From Saccharomycopsis fibuligera x Saccharomycopsis cf. fibuligera (taxonomy: Eukaryota; Ascomycota; Saccharomycetes; Ascoideales; Saccharomycopsidaceae), in assembly GCA_001936135.1 (NCBI GenBank), contig CP012818.1, positions 744,001 to 808,000 of the forward strand: a stretch of 64,000 nt of DNA, in the 5' to 3' direction. The position numbers and the translations under genes are program-made. Positions within the stretch are counted from its first letter, which is position 1. Each line of letters begins with the position of its first letter. Below the pieces are notes generated by a model. It was not told where the DNA came from, searched no databases, and saw only the letters and a list, made by a program, of their open reading frames with translations. Below, in pieces: positions 1-9,278 of the stretch.

Positions 1-1
1 T

Positions 2-1312
2 CAACAATGCAAGACATGTACTGCAAATAAGTCACTCAATTATAGCACACAGGTATTCCAACGTCCACTAATGCCAGCACTCAGCGTTGGACCAGTACTC
101 CACATGGATATTTTAACTCACTTGCCAACAATCAAGGATCAGAACCAAATCTTCAATCAAATTTTGGTTGTAGTCGACAGATTGTCGAGACGTATTTACC
201 TTGAACCAATTGTGGCAAATGCAACCTCAACAACTATAATCAACATACTAGTGAAATTATTTACACGACATTATTTTCCAAAGGTCATCCTTGCGGATTT
301 AGATGCTAAATTTACTTCACGAGTTTTTAAGAAATTTCTAGAAACTTATAGTGTTAACATTATCTTTGCGACTCCCAACCATCATCATTCTAATGGTCTA
401 GCAGAACGCAATATTCGCACGATCAGTCAAGTACTCAAACGTTATATGGAATTGTTTTCAAATTGGCTTCAGTACTTACCCATTATTGAATATTACTTGA
501 ACGAAGCAAAGCAAACGCGTGGTTTTAATGCTTTTCAAATTAGTACAGGCAGAAATAATGCTTTACCAGCTCCACAATCAACCCATTTTCTGCAAGAAGT
601 TGTTCCTTGGCATGAACTAAAGGCCCCCAGAAAGCATGAACACTACAATGAGAATCCAAACGCTTTGGCCAATTATGTTCAGTTTCAAGATGACCATCAT
701 CAGGTAATTTGGAGATTAGTCAAGAATGAGGCCATTGACAACATTATCAGTCGCGAGTTTAAAGCCAACAACTTTAGACCGATTCAGAAGTTTCGAAAAA
801 ACGACTTAGTATTTGTTCATCGACTTGCTTTCCATAGTGCAACTATAAGCAAGTGGGATCCAATATATTTTGGAGCATATCGCTGTGTTTCGGAGATCAA
901 CGAATATAACCAAATTTCCATAAACATTCCTCTTCGGCGAAGTCTACGCAATCAAAAATGCTTATGCAAATGGTTAAAACCTTACAAACGTCAGAATGAC
1001 TCTGATTTTAGTTATTTACACCGGGTTTTTCAGGATTATCTCAATTGTCCACAGAAGCGACAATTGAAAGCACGTTTAAATGATATTAAAGAGATTATTT
1101 TTATTGATATTTCTAATGAGGAGATATTTGCCACGTTTCACCGTGCTCCTCCCCATATAGCCGGTATTTTTGATGTTGCCACCTGGATGGAATGTGTGCC
1201 ACAAGCAATAACTAAGAGATTGTTGAAAACGTTTTTAATACGAACGGAACAAGAACCAACAGACCAATTGGTTGATAATTGGTTACTGGATTTGGAGAAG
1301 ATGTCAAGTTGA
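2..1312 (+). CDS. Element A: C-terminal part of a Ty3/gypsy-type Pol (integrase), cut by the window edge
   Basis: The reading frame is open from the first bases of the window, so this is the 3' end of a longer pol gene. It begins in the zinc-binding part of integrase (CKTC, the CxxC half of HHCC). The catalytic D,D,E core follows: D in HMDIL, D in LADLDAKF, E in HSNGLAERN. A GPY/F-like module (YFGAYRC) and a C-terminal extension of roughly 120 residues end at a TGA. The catalytic residues look preserved. The protein is clearly different from the integrase of element B nearby, so it is a second gypsy-type family. It is read toward the tRNA-Asp gene. No domain upstream of integrase can be seen, so whether the element is intact is unknown. 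Confidence 0.85.
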   Translation, partial: QQCKTCTANKSLNYSTQVFQRPLMPALSVGPVLHMDILTHLPTIKDQNQIFNQILVVVDRLSRRIYLEPIVANATSTTIINILVKLFTRHYFPKVILADLDAKFTSRVFKKFLETYSVNIIFATPNHHHSNGLAERNIRTISQVLKRYMELFSNWLQYLPIIEYYLNEAKQTRGFNAFQISTGRNNALPAPQSTHFLQEVVPWHELKAPRKHEHYNENPNALANYVQFQDDHHQVIWRLVKNEAIDNIISREFKANNFRPIQKFRKNDLVFVHRLAFHSATISKWDPIYFGAYRCVSEINEYNQISINIPLRRSLRNQKCLCKWLKPYKRQNDSDFSYLHRVFQDYLNCPQKRQLKARLNDIKEIIFIDISNEEIFATFHRAPPHIAGIFDVATWMECVPQAITKRLLKTFLIRTEQEPTDQLVDNWLLDLEKMSS

Positions 1313-2741
1313 GACACGTAATTAAATTACAGTTTTAGAAGTAAAAATATCTTCACATAATTTCAACATATTTTCACTATGTTGCATGTTTGACCCATGT
1401 TTTCGGTATACACCATAAGTATTCGACAGCAACATAATTGTTCGGTATGTATATTCGGCGAATTTAGTTGGTATTATTGCGATTTAGTACGATTTTTTTT
1501 TTGATTTTAAAGAAACAACAACACGAGAGTTATAGACTGAGATAAACAAGAGCAAATACTATGCACTGACTTAAAACTAGTATCTAGCGCGAGGTCGCTT
1601 TCTGCCCAACAAGGGGAAGAATAAGTTGTCAGTCCATTGTGGCCAAAGGCTACAATGACAACTAGCAATCTAGGAAAGAGTAAACGAATGACTCGACGAT
1701 GATCAAGCGTTAAAGATTGATTAACGAAAGAGAATGAATGAAAGAAGTTGGATGTTATTCCTCTTCGAATATGGACCCTCGGAGGTCGTGAATGAAAAGA
1801 AGTTGGATTTATTCCTCTTCGAATATGGACCCTCGGAGGTCGTGGATGGAATGAAGTTGGATCTAGTCCTCTTCGAAGTTTGGATTCTTGGAGATCATCG
1901 ATACGAAAGATTGACGTTTATGTACATCTTTAAAATAAGCGAAACACTGAATTATCGAGTTGATTGAAACGGATCTGGATGGATGATGGTATTTTATTTT
2001 ATATTTGTTGCTCTGCTAGTCTGACGTATTTAATGGCAAATCATTGTACGGAGATTTAGTATAGACCAGGTACCAATTACTGACAAGGCAACTCTGATTG
2101 GACCTGCCGGCGTTGGCTCTGCCTTAGAAATGCATTGCAAATTGGTTAGCAGTCAATTAGCCGGGATGTGCACAAGAACGCATCACACCTTTTCTTTCTG
2201 GCCAAAAGAGGAGGTTTTTATTTTTATGCTTCTTATTTTTCATTCAGCATGCATGCAATTTACACTTTTCATTTATAAATTTTTGATGTTAACATTTCTT
2301 CCTATTTTTGTTATCTTCTACAAGTTGAAAGAGCGGAATGGAACGATGGGAGTGGTTTTGGGATTTGGTCCGCAATGTGGTAATAGCGGTTATATGTTTC
2401 CCACTTCGTGTACCAGAATTGGCTCGTGAAATTCTGAACCTTCGCTGGGTAGTACAGATTGGAGATAATTTCGAGGGCGAGATTTTGTCGAGGTAGGGAA
2501 GTGTTGCGAACATTTCCTTCGTTGTGTTCGCATTCCTGATCAGTCTGTATTCACAACCGTCAGAAGGTGCCTTGAAGGTCGAAAATCTTGTATAAAGGTC
2601 GGCGACGTGTTCCTTTTAACTTGTATATACAGAGATGGGCGGAATAAACGATAAGCCGATATACCCATCGATAACGATAATAACAATAACAAACGTGTTT
2701 AAAATACTTAGTAGAGAACTAACCCTTATTTAAACACAACA
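1313..2741 (+). mobile_element. Element A: 3' non-coding end, probably including its 3' LTR
   Basis: This 1.4 kb lies between the integrase stop and the duplication CAACC of element B. It has no credible gene. A purine run (AAGGGGAAGAATAAG, about 1611-1625) followed by TTGTCAG could be a polypurine tract and LTR start. A TATA-like stretch near 2589-2630 would suit an LTR promoter. The other LTR is outside the window, so the boundaries are inference. Because element B inserted here, the right end must lie at or just before 2741. Confidence 0.5.
1737..1900 (+). repeat. Tandem repeat, about 54 bp x 3
   Basis: Three head-to-tail copies share a core reading GAAGTTGGAT, then CCTCTTCGAA, then CGGAGGTCGT. 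The first two copies are almost identical and the third has diverged. It lies in the presumed 3' LTR or 3' untranslated part of element A. Confidence 0.8.
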
Positions 2742-2746
2742 CAACC

Positions 2747-3069
2747 TGTAAGAGATGGGGTCGTAGGGTCTGAATTTAGACGTGAAAAGGTTTCTGGATT
2801 CATAATTGTTTCTAGGATCGACTAGGAAGAGAGGTAATGCTCTAGATAAAATAAAGAAGATAAATATATTGTCATGAAAGGAAGATAACTTCGCTTATTC
2901 TTATTCTATATAGAATACATAATAGTTATGATGGCAAACCTAGCTTCTTATATAGTTATTGTTAGGAGGTTCGTAACCAGGGGCCATCTGTAACTAGGGG
3001 CTACCTGTAGCTAAGAGCTACCAGTCTGAGTTAACTTTATCAGAAGTTATCCTGAACTGATTTGTTACA
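2747..3069 (-). repeat. Element B: 3' LTR (complete, 323 bp)
   Basis: It begins TGTAAGAGATGG and ends TTTGTTACA on the plus strand, and CAACC lies directly to its left. It matches the split 5' LTR (7564-7655 plus 13761-13991) at 320 of 323 positions. The last codons of pol, with the TAA stop at 3067-3065, run into this LTR. Confidence 0.95.
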
Positions 3070-4598
3070 CTTCCTCCCCCTTAGAGGCTAACCCAGTTCT
3101 TTTGAGATAGTTAATTTGTTCAGTTAAACCATTTCGTAAATTGGTTGGTACTTTAGTTCTGAAGAATTCAAACGATATAGGCGTGGCATGCTCAGGTTTG
3201 CAATCTTGCCAAAACACATGCAAGTAGTCTTTTGCAATGCCAGCTATTGCAATAATTTCATCTGCCCTAGCAGCGGCTTCTATTTCGTTTCTAGGAGGTT
3301 CTTTTGGATATAGAACGTCAGGTTCTTTGTATAATTTCAACCATCTAACATTAATAACTCTATGCTGTTTGGTTATAGAAGGTAAGTCTAATTCAACAGC
3401 ACTTTCCCCCACTTTTTTAACAATTTTATATGGTCCGAGGTATACTGGGTGAATTTTCTTATACGGACCATCAGCACCAAAATGAGCGTCTCTCTGGAGA
3501 AGGACCCAATTTCCAATATCAAAAGAGATTTCGCGACGGTTTTCATCTGCAATTACCTGAGACCGATGTTGCTGTTGTAATAAATATTCTCTTGTGCGAT
3601 GGAGTACAGCTTGAGCGGCTTTCAAATATGCTTCCGTAGGTGTGACGTTGCCTTCCGAAAATCGTCTACCATAAAAAGGGTCTGGAGCTTCATAACCGTG
3701 GTCTGCAAAAAATGGAGTGCACTTGATACTGTGGTGGTAAGAGGTGTTGTAAGCAAATTCTACCATAGGTAAAAATTTTCGCCAAGAAGAGAACTGATTA
3801 AAGCAATACCGACGTAGTATCCCAGTTAAGGTTTTGATGGTTCTCTCGGTTTGGCCGTTAGTTTCCGGATGATTGGCTGTGCTCATCTTTAACTTAATTC
3901 CCAATTTGTCCATAATAGTTTGATACATGGCACTTTGGAACCGAACATCTCTATCCGAGACTATTTCAATGGGAATACCATGTAAACGGAATCCTTCATT
4001 TATCAAAATCATAGCTGTGCTATATCCAGTGATCGTTTTGCTCACTGGTAAGAAATGAGAGTATTTTGTTAATCTATCCACGACAACTAATACCATGTCG
4101 GTTTTACCAGACGGTGGAAACCCAGTAACAAAATCGATGGAGATACTCAGCCATCGAGACTGTGGAATCTCTAATGGTTCAAGCAAATTATTCGTAGTAG
4201 GACCAGCTAATGTGCGTTGGCAAACATCGCATCGATGGACAAAACGTTTGATATCAGCAAACATAGAAGGGCAATAATATTTCTCAGCTAGTTTCAAATA
4301 TAATTTGTACAGACTTAAATGAGTAACACCATGGGTTTCGGCTAGTAAATCCTTTTGATAAGCTTGAGGAACACATACTCTGAGCAGGCTAGATTCAGTA
4401 ATAGGATTATCATACCAAAGTTTGTTGTTCTGAATCTTAAATAACTTACCAAATTTCGTTAATCTTGCATTAGCAGCGAGTTTTTCAATTTTCATTTTAA
4501 GGAACGGGTCTTGTTTATCATCTTGTAAAGTTATTTGAGCTAATTTAGCGTGAATTCCTTCATCAACCAGGACAGCGTCAAGATCAAGTATCGATAAC
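3065..4598 (-). pseudogene. Element B: integrase segment of pol
   Basis: The frame is open from the edge of the solo LTR (4598) to TAA at 3067-3065. It holds a complete Ty3-type integrase. The HHCC zinc site includes HGVTH and CDVCQ. The D,D,E core shows SIDFVTG, SDRDVRF and ETNGQTER. A GPY/F module (YLGPYKI) and a chromo-like WLKLYKEP stretch follow. The segment is in the same frame as the RNase H segment on the other side of the solo LTR. Joining the flanks across LTR plus duplication (399 bp, a multiple of three) restores one reading frame. It has no start of its own and depended on the Gag-Pol fusion, so it is now a non-expressed fragment of a broken pol. Confidence 0.9.
3070..3082 (-). 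promoter_or_regulatory. Element B: polypurine tract (plus-strand primer)
   Basis: On the minus strand the sequence just before the 3' LTR is AAGGGGGAGGAAG, the usual purine run that survives RNase H and primes plus-strand DNA. It is also coding: it specifies the Lys-Gly-Glu-Glu end of integrase. Confidence 0.85.
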
Positions 4599-4992
4599 TG
4601 TTGGATTTATACCGATTAACATCTTTCATACCGTCCATTTGGTATAATCTCCTTTTTGGTAAACTGCCTTTTGCGGCCGAGAACATTTGAGCGCACGCAT
4701 GGTTGCTAAGGAGAACAACATCAAAGATGTGATGGAAAATTTTTCATCACCTGAGCATTATGGGTGAGTAATGAAATTATTATATATAGTCTGAAAGACA
4801 GAATGTTTTTATTAAATGATATAGTTTATAATAAGTAAGGAAATATAAGTCCAATTTCATTACTAAAGAAAAATATTAGTATCTCAGTAAGTGGCTATCC
4901 TTCACTACTAGAGGAGAGACTAGTCTAACCAGTGCTATCCAGAGGGGACAACCTCAGGTATGGGTAGCAGATATAGTCACTATACTCCGACA
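4599..4992 (+). repeat. Solo LTR of the copia family inside pol of element B
   Basis: It begins TGTTGGATTTATACC and ends CACTATACTCCGACA, as do both LTRs of the complete copia element. It is flanked by ATAAC on both sides (4594-4598 and 4993-4997), a clean 5-bp duplication. It is 394 bp against 392 and differs at roughly seven or more positions, so it stems from another copy and probably an earlier insertion that lost its interior by LTR recombination. It ends the RNase H frame: the stop at about 4925 lies in it. Confidence 0.95.
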
Positions 4993-5395
4993 ATAACCAA
5001 TCAGCAACTTTGTTAGTCAGTCCTGAGATGTGTTTTATTTCAACATCATATTCAGAAAGGGTGTCGAGCCATCGCACAATGCGAGGATGGAGTTGTTTTT
5101 GCAACAATAAGTGTCTTAAAGATACGTGGTCTCTGTGTACCACGACATGTCCATCAGCGATCTGTATTCGAAAGTGCCACAACGATTCCACTGTAGCCAA
5201 CAATTCTTTGTCATACACCGAATATCGTCTTTGATGAACATCCAATGACTTACTAAAATAACCAACAACGCCAACCAACTTATCATTATCATCATATCCC
5301 TGTAATACTCCTCCTATTGCAGCATTAGAGGCATCGGTGAAAAGTTTGAGCTGTTGAACATTGTATGCCGATACATCCAACATAGCGTTGTGCTT
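4993..5395 (-). pseudogene. Element B: RNase H segment of pol
   Basis: The frame holds a Ty3-type RNase H with LFTDASNAAIGG, the KELLATVESLWHFR helix, VHRDHVSLRHLL and the VADWL end. It is one frame away from the reverse transcriptase upstream. It lacks the connection region that normally follows the conserved QRFLGL-type motif. The simplest reading is an out-of-frame deletion of roughly 100 codons at about 5380-5400, next to the run AAAAAAG. On the other side the frame runs into the solo LTR, where the first stop is at about 4925. Confidence 0.85.
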
Positions 5396-6788
5396 TTTTC
5401 TGTGTATCTGGTTCTGGCATCTTCAAAATAGCGTCAATCTGCCGAGGGCTTGCTGTAATACCGGCTTTCAGAATGACGTGACCCAAGAAGTCGACTCGTT
5501 CTTGGAAAAAACAACATTTTTGTGTTTTAATTGTTAGTTGGTTTTTGGATAACACTTTTAAAATACACATTACATCTTCAAAGTGTTGCTCTGCATCGTC
5601 TCCATAAATGAGAATATCATCCAAATAATATACCAGAAAACGTGAATAAGGAGCAAGAATCAGCTTTATGAATTGTGAAAATGAAGCAGGTGCATTTTTC
5701 AAACCAAAAGGCATTACACGCCATGTATAATGTCCGGACGAGGTAGAAAATGCGACTTTATCCTCGTCTCCAGGGTGCATTCTTAACTGATGGTATCCTT
5801 GTGCTAAATCAATTTTCGAATAAAAACGTTTTCCTCCGACCTTGGCTAAGGTATCATCAATGTGAGGTAATGGGAACGAGTTTTTGATAGTTTTGTTGTT
5901 AATGAGGCGGTAGTCAACACACATACGCCAAGTATTATCTTGTTTTTTAACCATTACTATTGGAAAGGACCAAGGACTATCTGATTCTTTAAGCATACCC
6001 AGCTTTAAAAGTTCAGCAATTTGATTTTCTGCTTCTTGTGCTTGTACTGGAGCTAAGCGATATGGTGGTCGGGAAATGATTTGATCATCGGTGAGTTTGA
6101 TTCTGTGGTCAAAGCGTTCTCGTAGCGGTGGAAAGTTTTGAATTTTACCGTCAACATCACTAACGGCTTGAACCATCTGTTTTAAAGCATTGTATTTTGA
6201 CTTGTCAAGTTCTTTTGGCGCAGAAATGGGATTTTGGGATTCCAGTATATCATTGTCCGCTTTTAGCCAATAAAGTTCCATTTTCCGGTGGTTTTTAATC
6301 TCTTTGCGCAATTCTTGGACCAGCATAAGGTTAATTTGTACTGCTCTAGAACTTGATTCTTCCGGAGGGTGAACAGCATCATCCGAACCCAAGATAGACC
6401 AAACGCCAGTTTGTGCAAGCAAACTCGCATGTTGTTTGATGAACGGAAGGCCAAAGACCATAGGGCGACTCGAAACAGGAAGGACATAGGCTGAAGTGCT
6501 TTTTGTTTTTCCTCCCATTTCTACATCCAAAGAGCAACATTCCGTGAGTAGTTGTTGTTCTTTATTAATTGCGACAGACACACTAGCCTTTTCAGGGGTA
6601 AAAACAGGCCAACGGTTAGTTTGTACTAGTTCCTTACTGACAAAGTTAGAACTAGCACCAGTATCAAATAAGGATTCGACTTGTACATCATTAACCATTA
6701 CTTGTACATTAGCAGGGTGTAGTATCGGAGGGTCATTAGTTTTCTTGAGAGTAGCTAGTCCTCGCGTTGACATCCAAGTTGGAGTTTT
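5325..6788 (-). pseudogene. Element B: protease and reverse transcriptase segment of pol
   Basis: The frame opens at 6788, just after a TAG, and overlaps the end of gag by 53 nt in the +1 frame. It has no start codon of its own that need be used. Residues around 6665 give the aspartic protease motif LFDTGAS. The reverse transcriptase follows, with CVDYRLIN, FYSKIDLAQGYHQL, MPFGLKNAPASF and the catalytic YLDD (about 5630-5610). After AQRYVG the frame diverges from family sense and ends at 5325. The downstream part of pol therefore cannot be made from this copy. Confidence 0.88.
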
Positions 6789-7620
6789 CTAAAGTGACGT
6801 GGTCAAGATCCATTTTTTCCGGCCCAATATGTTTTGAAAATGACTTGTTATTTCCTTGGTTGTGGAAGTGTCTGTTGTTGAAGTGTGGTTTGTTAAAACG
6901 GCTATTGTTGTAACTTTTTGCGTTGCCATTAGTGTGGTTAGAAAACCCAGCACCAGAGGATGGTTTATACTTGTTAAATTTTTTGCGGTTCTTATTGTAA
7001 TTTGATTGTCCATGAAGAACAGGTTGCATAGTGACAGCGATACGGGTTGCTGATGTTTGAACCCAATCGAGAGAGACAGGAAGATTTTGCTGAAGAAAGG
7101 AGTCTCTCATGATGCTAACCTGAACTCTAAGGTTCTCTTGCAAGCCATTGACAAAGAAATCTATTAAAATGGATTCATCAGCTTTATAAGCTGAAGCCAA
7201 ATAGTTAAATTTAGTAATATAATCTTCAATAGTACCAGATTGTCTTATAGAAGAAAGTTGTTTGTTTAAGGACGCAGTGTTGTATGATTGCCCAAAACGT
7301 TCCGAAAAAGCCGTGCAGAATTCCTGTAAATCGACTTCGTTAATGTTTTCCTGGGACGTTAAAAAGTTGATTGCCCAAGTAGCAGCGACATCACGTAAGC
7401 TACCCACAATAGCTCTAAGTTGTTGATCAGGAGTGTTATAACCTTGGCTGAAACAGTAGGCAAACATCAAAGTTTGGAAACGTTGAATAGAGGCTAACGA
7501 GCAATTCCTACCTGAAAAAGTTGGAGCAATAATCTCTCCCCTAGCACCAAAAGCGCTACCAATTGTAAGAGATGGGGTCGTAGGGTCTGAATTTAGACGT
7601 GAAAAGGTTTCTGGATTCAT
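6736..7620 (-). CDS. Element B: Gag (capsid/nucleocapsid) protein
   Basis: This intact 294-residue protein is close in size to Ty3 Gag. The first half looks like a helical retrotransposon capsid (for example AATWAINF and EFCTAFSERFG). The C-terminal part is rich in Asn, Lys, Arg, His and Phe (repeated NKNRKKFNKYK and RFNKPHFNNRHFHN) and has no CCHC zinc knuckle, unlike Ty3. RNA binding is probably done by this basic tail. The first 19 codons lie inside the 5' LTR, and the primer-binding site is itself coding. The start ATG at 7620 is the only one that precedes the conserved part. Its promoter, in the 5' LTR, is cut by the copia insertion at 7656, so expression from it is doubtful. Confidence 0.9.
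   Translation of the reverse strand: MNPETFSRLNSDPTTPSLTIGSAFGARGEIIAPTFSGRNCSLASIQRFQTLMFAYCFSQGYNTPDQQLRAIVGSLRDVAATWAINFLTSQENINEVDLQEFCTAFSERFGQSYNTASLNKQLSSIRQSGTIEDYITKFNYLASAYKADESILIDFFVNGLQENLRVQVSIMRDSFLQQNLPVSLDWVQTSATRIAVTMQPVLHGQSNYNKNRKKFNKYKPSSGAGFSNHTNGNAKSYNNSRFNKPHFNNRHFHNQGNNKSFSKHIGPEKMDLDHVTLENSNLDVNARTSYSQEN
6759..6765 (-). promoter_or_regulatory. Element B: +1 ribosomal frameshift site GCG-AGG-A
   Basis: Gag is read ...GTC AAC GCG AGG ACT... and stops 27 nt after the GCG. Pol is in the +1 frame and resumes as GGA CTA GCT. Ty3 shifts at GCG-AGU-U and Ty1 at CUU-AGG-C. This site joins the P-site codon of Ty3 to the slow A-site codon of Ty1. The shift itself is inferred from frame geometry. 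Confidence 0.8.
7553..7561 (-). promoter_or_regulatory. Element B: primer-binding site for initiator tRNA-Met
   Basis: Two bases after the end of the 5' LTR the minus strand reads TGGTAGCGC, complementary to the 3' end (GCGCUACCA) of initiator tRNA-Met. Ty3 uses the same tRNA and the same 2-nt gap. Here the site also encodes Gly-Ser-Ala of Gag. Confidence 0.92.
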
Positions 7621-7655
7621 AATTGTTTCTAGGATCGACTAGGAAGAGAGGTAAT
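7564..7655 (-). repeat. Element B: 5' LTR, inner 92 bp
   Basis: It is identical to 2747-2838 of the 3' LTR. It holds the Gag start codon and the end of U5. The copia element inserted at its right edge. GTAAT (7651-7655) is duplicated at 13756-13760. Confidence 0.95.
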
Positions 7656-8047
7656 TGTTGGATTTATACCAATTAACATCTTTCATACCGTCCATTTGGT
7701 ATAATCTCTTTTTTGGTAAACTGCCTTTTGCGGCCGAGAACATTTGGACGCACGCATGGTTGCTAAAGAGAACAACATCAGATGTGATGGAAAACTTAAC
7801 ATCACCTGAGCATTATGGGTGAGTAATGAAATTATTATATATAGTCTGAAAGACAGAATGTTTTTATTAAATGATATAGTTTATAATAAGTAAGGAAATA
7901 TAAGTCCAATTTCATTACTAAAGAAAAATATTAGTATCTCAGTAAGTGGCTGTCCTTCACTACTAGAGGAGAGACTAGTCTAACCAGTGCTATCCAGAGG
8001 GGACAACCTCAGGTATGGGTAGCAGATATAGTCACTATACTCCGACA
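7656..8047 (+). repeat. Copia element: 5' LTR (392 bp)
   Basis: It starts TGTTGG and ends CCGACA. It matches the 3' LTR except at two bases (TTTGGACG here, TTTGAACG there; GGCTGTCC here, GGCTATCC there). A TATA-like TTATATATAG near 7835 could be the promoter. Confidence 0.96.
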
Positions 8048-8063
8048 TGGCGTTACAGACAGG
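8048..8063 (+). promoter_or_regulatory. Copia element: candidate primer-binding site
   Basis: The bases directly after the 5' LTR read TGGCGTTACAGACAGG. A leading TGG fits pairing with the CCA end of a tRNA. It does not match initiator tRNA-Met, the primer of Ty1. I cannot name the tRNA. Confidence 0.5.
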
Positions 8064-8354
8064 ATACGGCGGTTATTAAATTATCCATCCTTCCAATGGC
8101 TGAATCTAGTTACATACTAGACACAGTAACTTCCTCACGTTTTATTACCCGTGGTTACATACTTGAATAATGTTAATTGATAGTCATAATTGCTACGGCA
8201 ACACAGGATAAGATATCGAGCAGAAGTTTCATCAACTGGTAATGAAACAGCCTCGGATGACTAGCAACCATTTAGATATACATTAAGACTTATCGGCCAA
8301 GAAACAATTTGACACAAATTGGAAGCACAATGAAATATTAACAGAATAATAGCT
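8064..8354 (+). other. Copia element: untranslated leader
   Basis: About 290 bp lie between the primer site and gag. No long frame is present. Such leaders usually carry packaging and dimerisation signals, but none can be recognised by eye. Confidence 0.5.
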
Positions 8355-9278
8355 ATGAACCACGAAAGTAAAAACAAAAGCTCAAACGATGTTAAAGAGG
8401 AAAACATCCCAAAATTACAAGAGTTGATTGCTGGTATTAACAATCTATCTCTATCCAAAGACGCTACTGCAAAAACGACCACGGAACTTTACGAGATTCA
8501 AGACCGTATATCCAAATCTATTCCAAAATTGAGCGCGTTGAAGAATTCAAACGCAAACTTCATCAATTATTACAATGCATTGAAGCATAGATTATCTGAG
8601 AGAGGATACAAGAATTTTGTTACTTGCTTCGAAAAAGGCATCATAGAAATGCAAGACGAAGAAACGGAATTCATTGTTGAAAATGTAATCAGAAACACTA
8701 CTGATACATCTCTTGCCCACATTTCGCAGATCAACAATAACAGACCCGACGAATACAAGAAATCATCAATGCAAATTTTGGCGATGTTGCGTGAAAACTG
8801 TTTGGACCTTATTCTTACCGAGGAAGCAGCTAAGGCAAAGTTTGCCGCACTAAAGTTAGGCAACCAAAAGGGTGACCTTATTCGGTACATTAACCAAGTT
8901 TTCACTGTAATGGATTCACTCAAATGGAACAATATTAGATTGGAAGAAAATGTGATTGCAGGTACTTTGTTTTTAAACCTTGATGAAAACTATAGTGAGT
9001 TCTCTGATGACATCAATCGTCGAGCAGCTAACGATGAAACCTATGATCCCTACAAACTATTTGATTCTATAGGAGATTATGAGGACAAATTAGGAAGATA
9101 TCATAAGGGAATGATCAGAAAAGCTGTATTTATGAAAGATCGATCAGTTGGAACCTACAATAAAGCATATAGGTCAAGAACGTACAATCACGGAAAAACT
9201 GAGAAAATATATCAGGAATCCGAAATCCACAACACAACATCCGATGGGAATTATCAAGCGAGGCACTCGCACAATTAA
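8355..9278 (+). CDS. Copia element: Gag protein
   Basis: This 307-residue protein is in the gag position of the copia element. The middle part is helical, with a UBN2-like pattern (LNLDENYSEF near the end of the capsid part). The tail is basic and Tyr/Arg/Asn-rich (YNKAYRSRTYNHGK), with no CCHC zinc knuckle, as in Ty1. It overlaps pol by 131 nt. A shift at GCG-AGG-C, five codons before the stop, would give the Gag-Pol fusion. The start ATG follows the leader directly and is the first that opens the frame. Confidence 0.88.
   Translation: MNHESKNKSSNDVKEENIPKLQELIAGINNLSLSKDATAKTTTELYEIQDRISKSIPKLSALKNSNANFINYYNALKHRLSERGYKNFVTCFEKGIIEMQDEETEFIVENVIRNTTDTSLAHISQINNNRPDEYKKSSMQILAMLRENCLDLILTEEAAKAKFAALKLGNQKGDLIRYINQVFTVMDSLKWNNIRLEENVIAGTLFLNLDENYSEFSDDINRRAANDETYDPYKLFDSIGDYEDKLGRYHKGMIRKAVFMKDRSVGTYNKAYRSRTYNHGKTEKIYQESEIHNTTSDGNYQARHSHN

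Noticed and set aside
2130-2429. Frame of 99 codons left of element B
   Set aside because: It lies in the presumed LTR of element A and resembles no protein.
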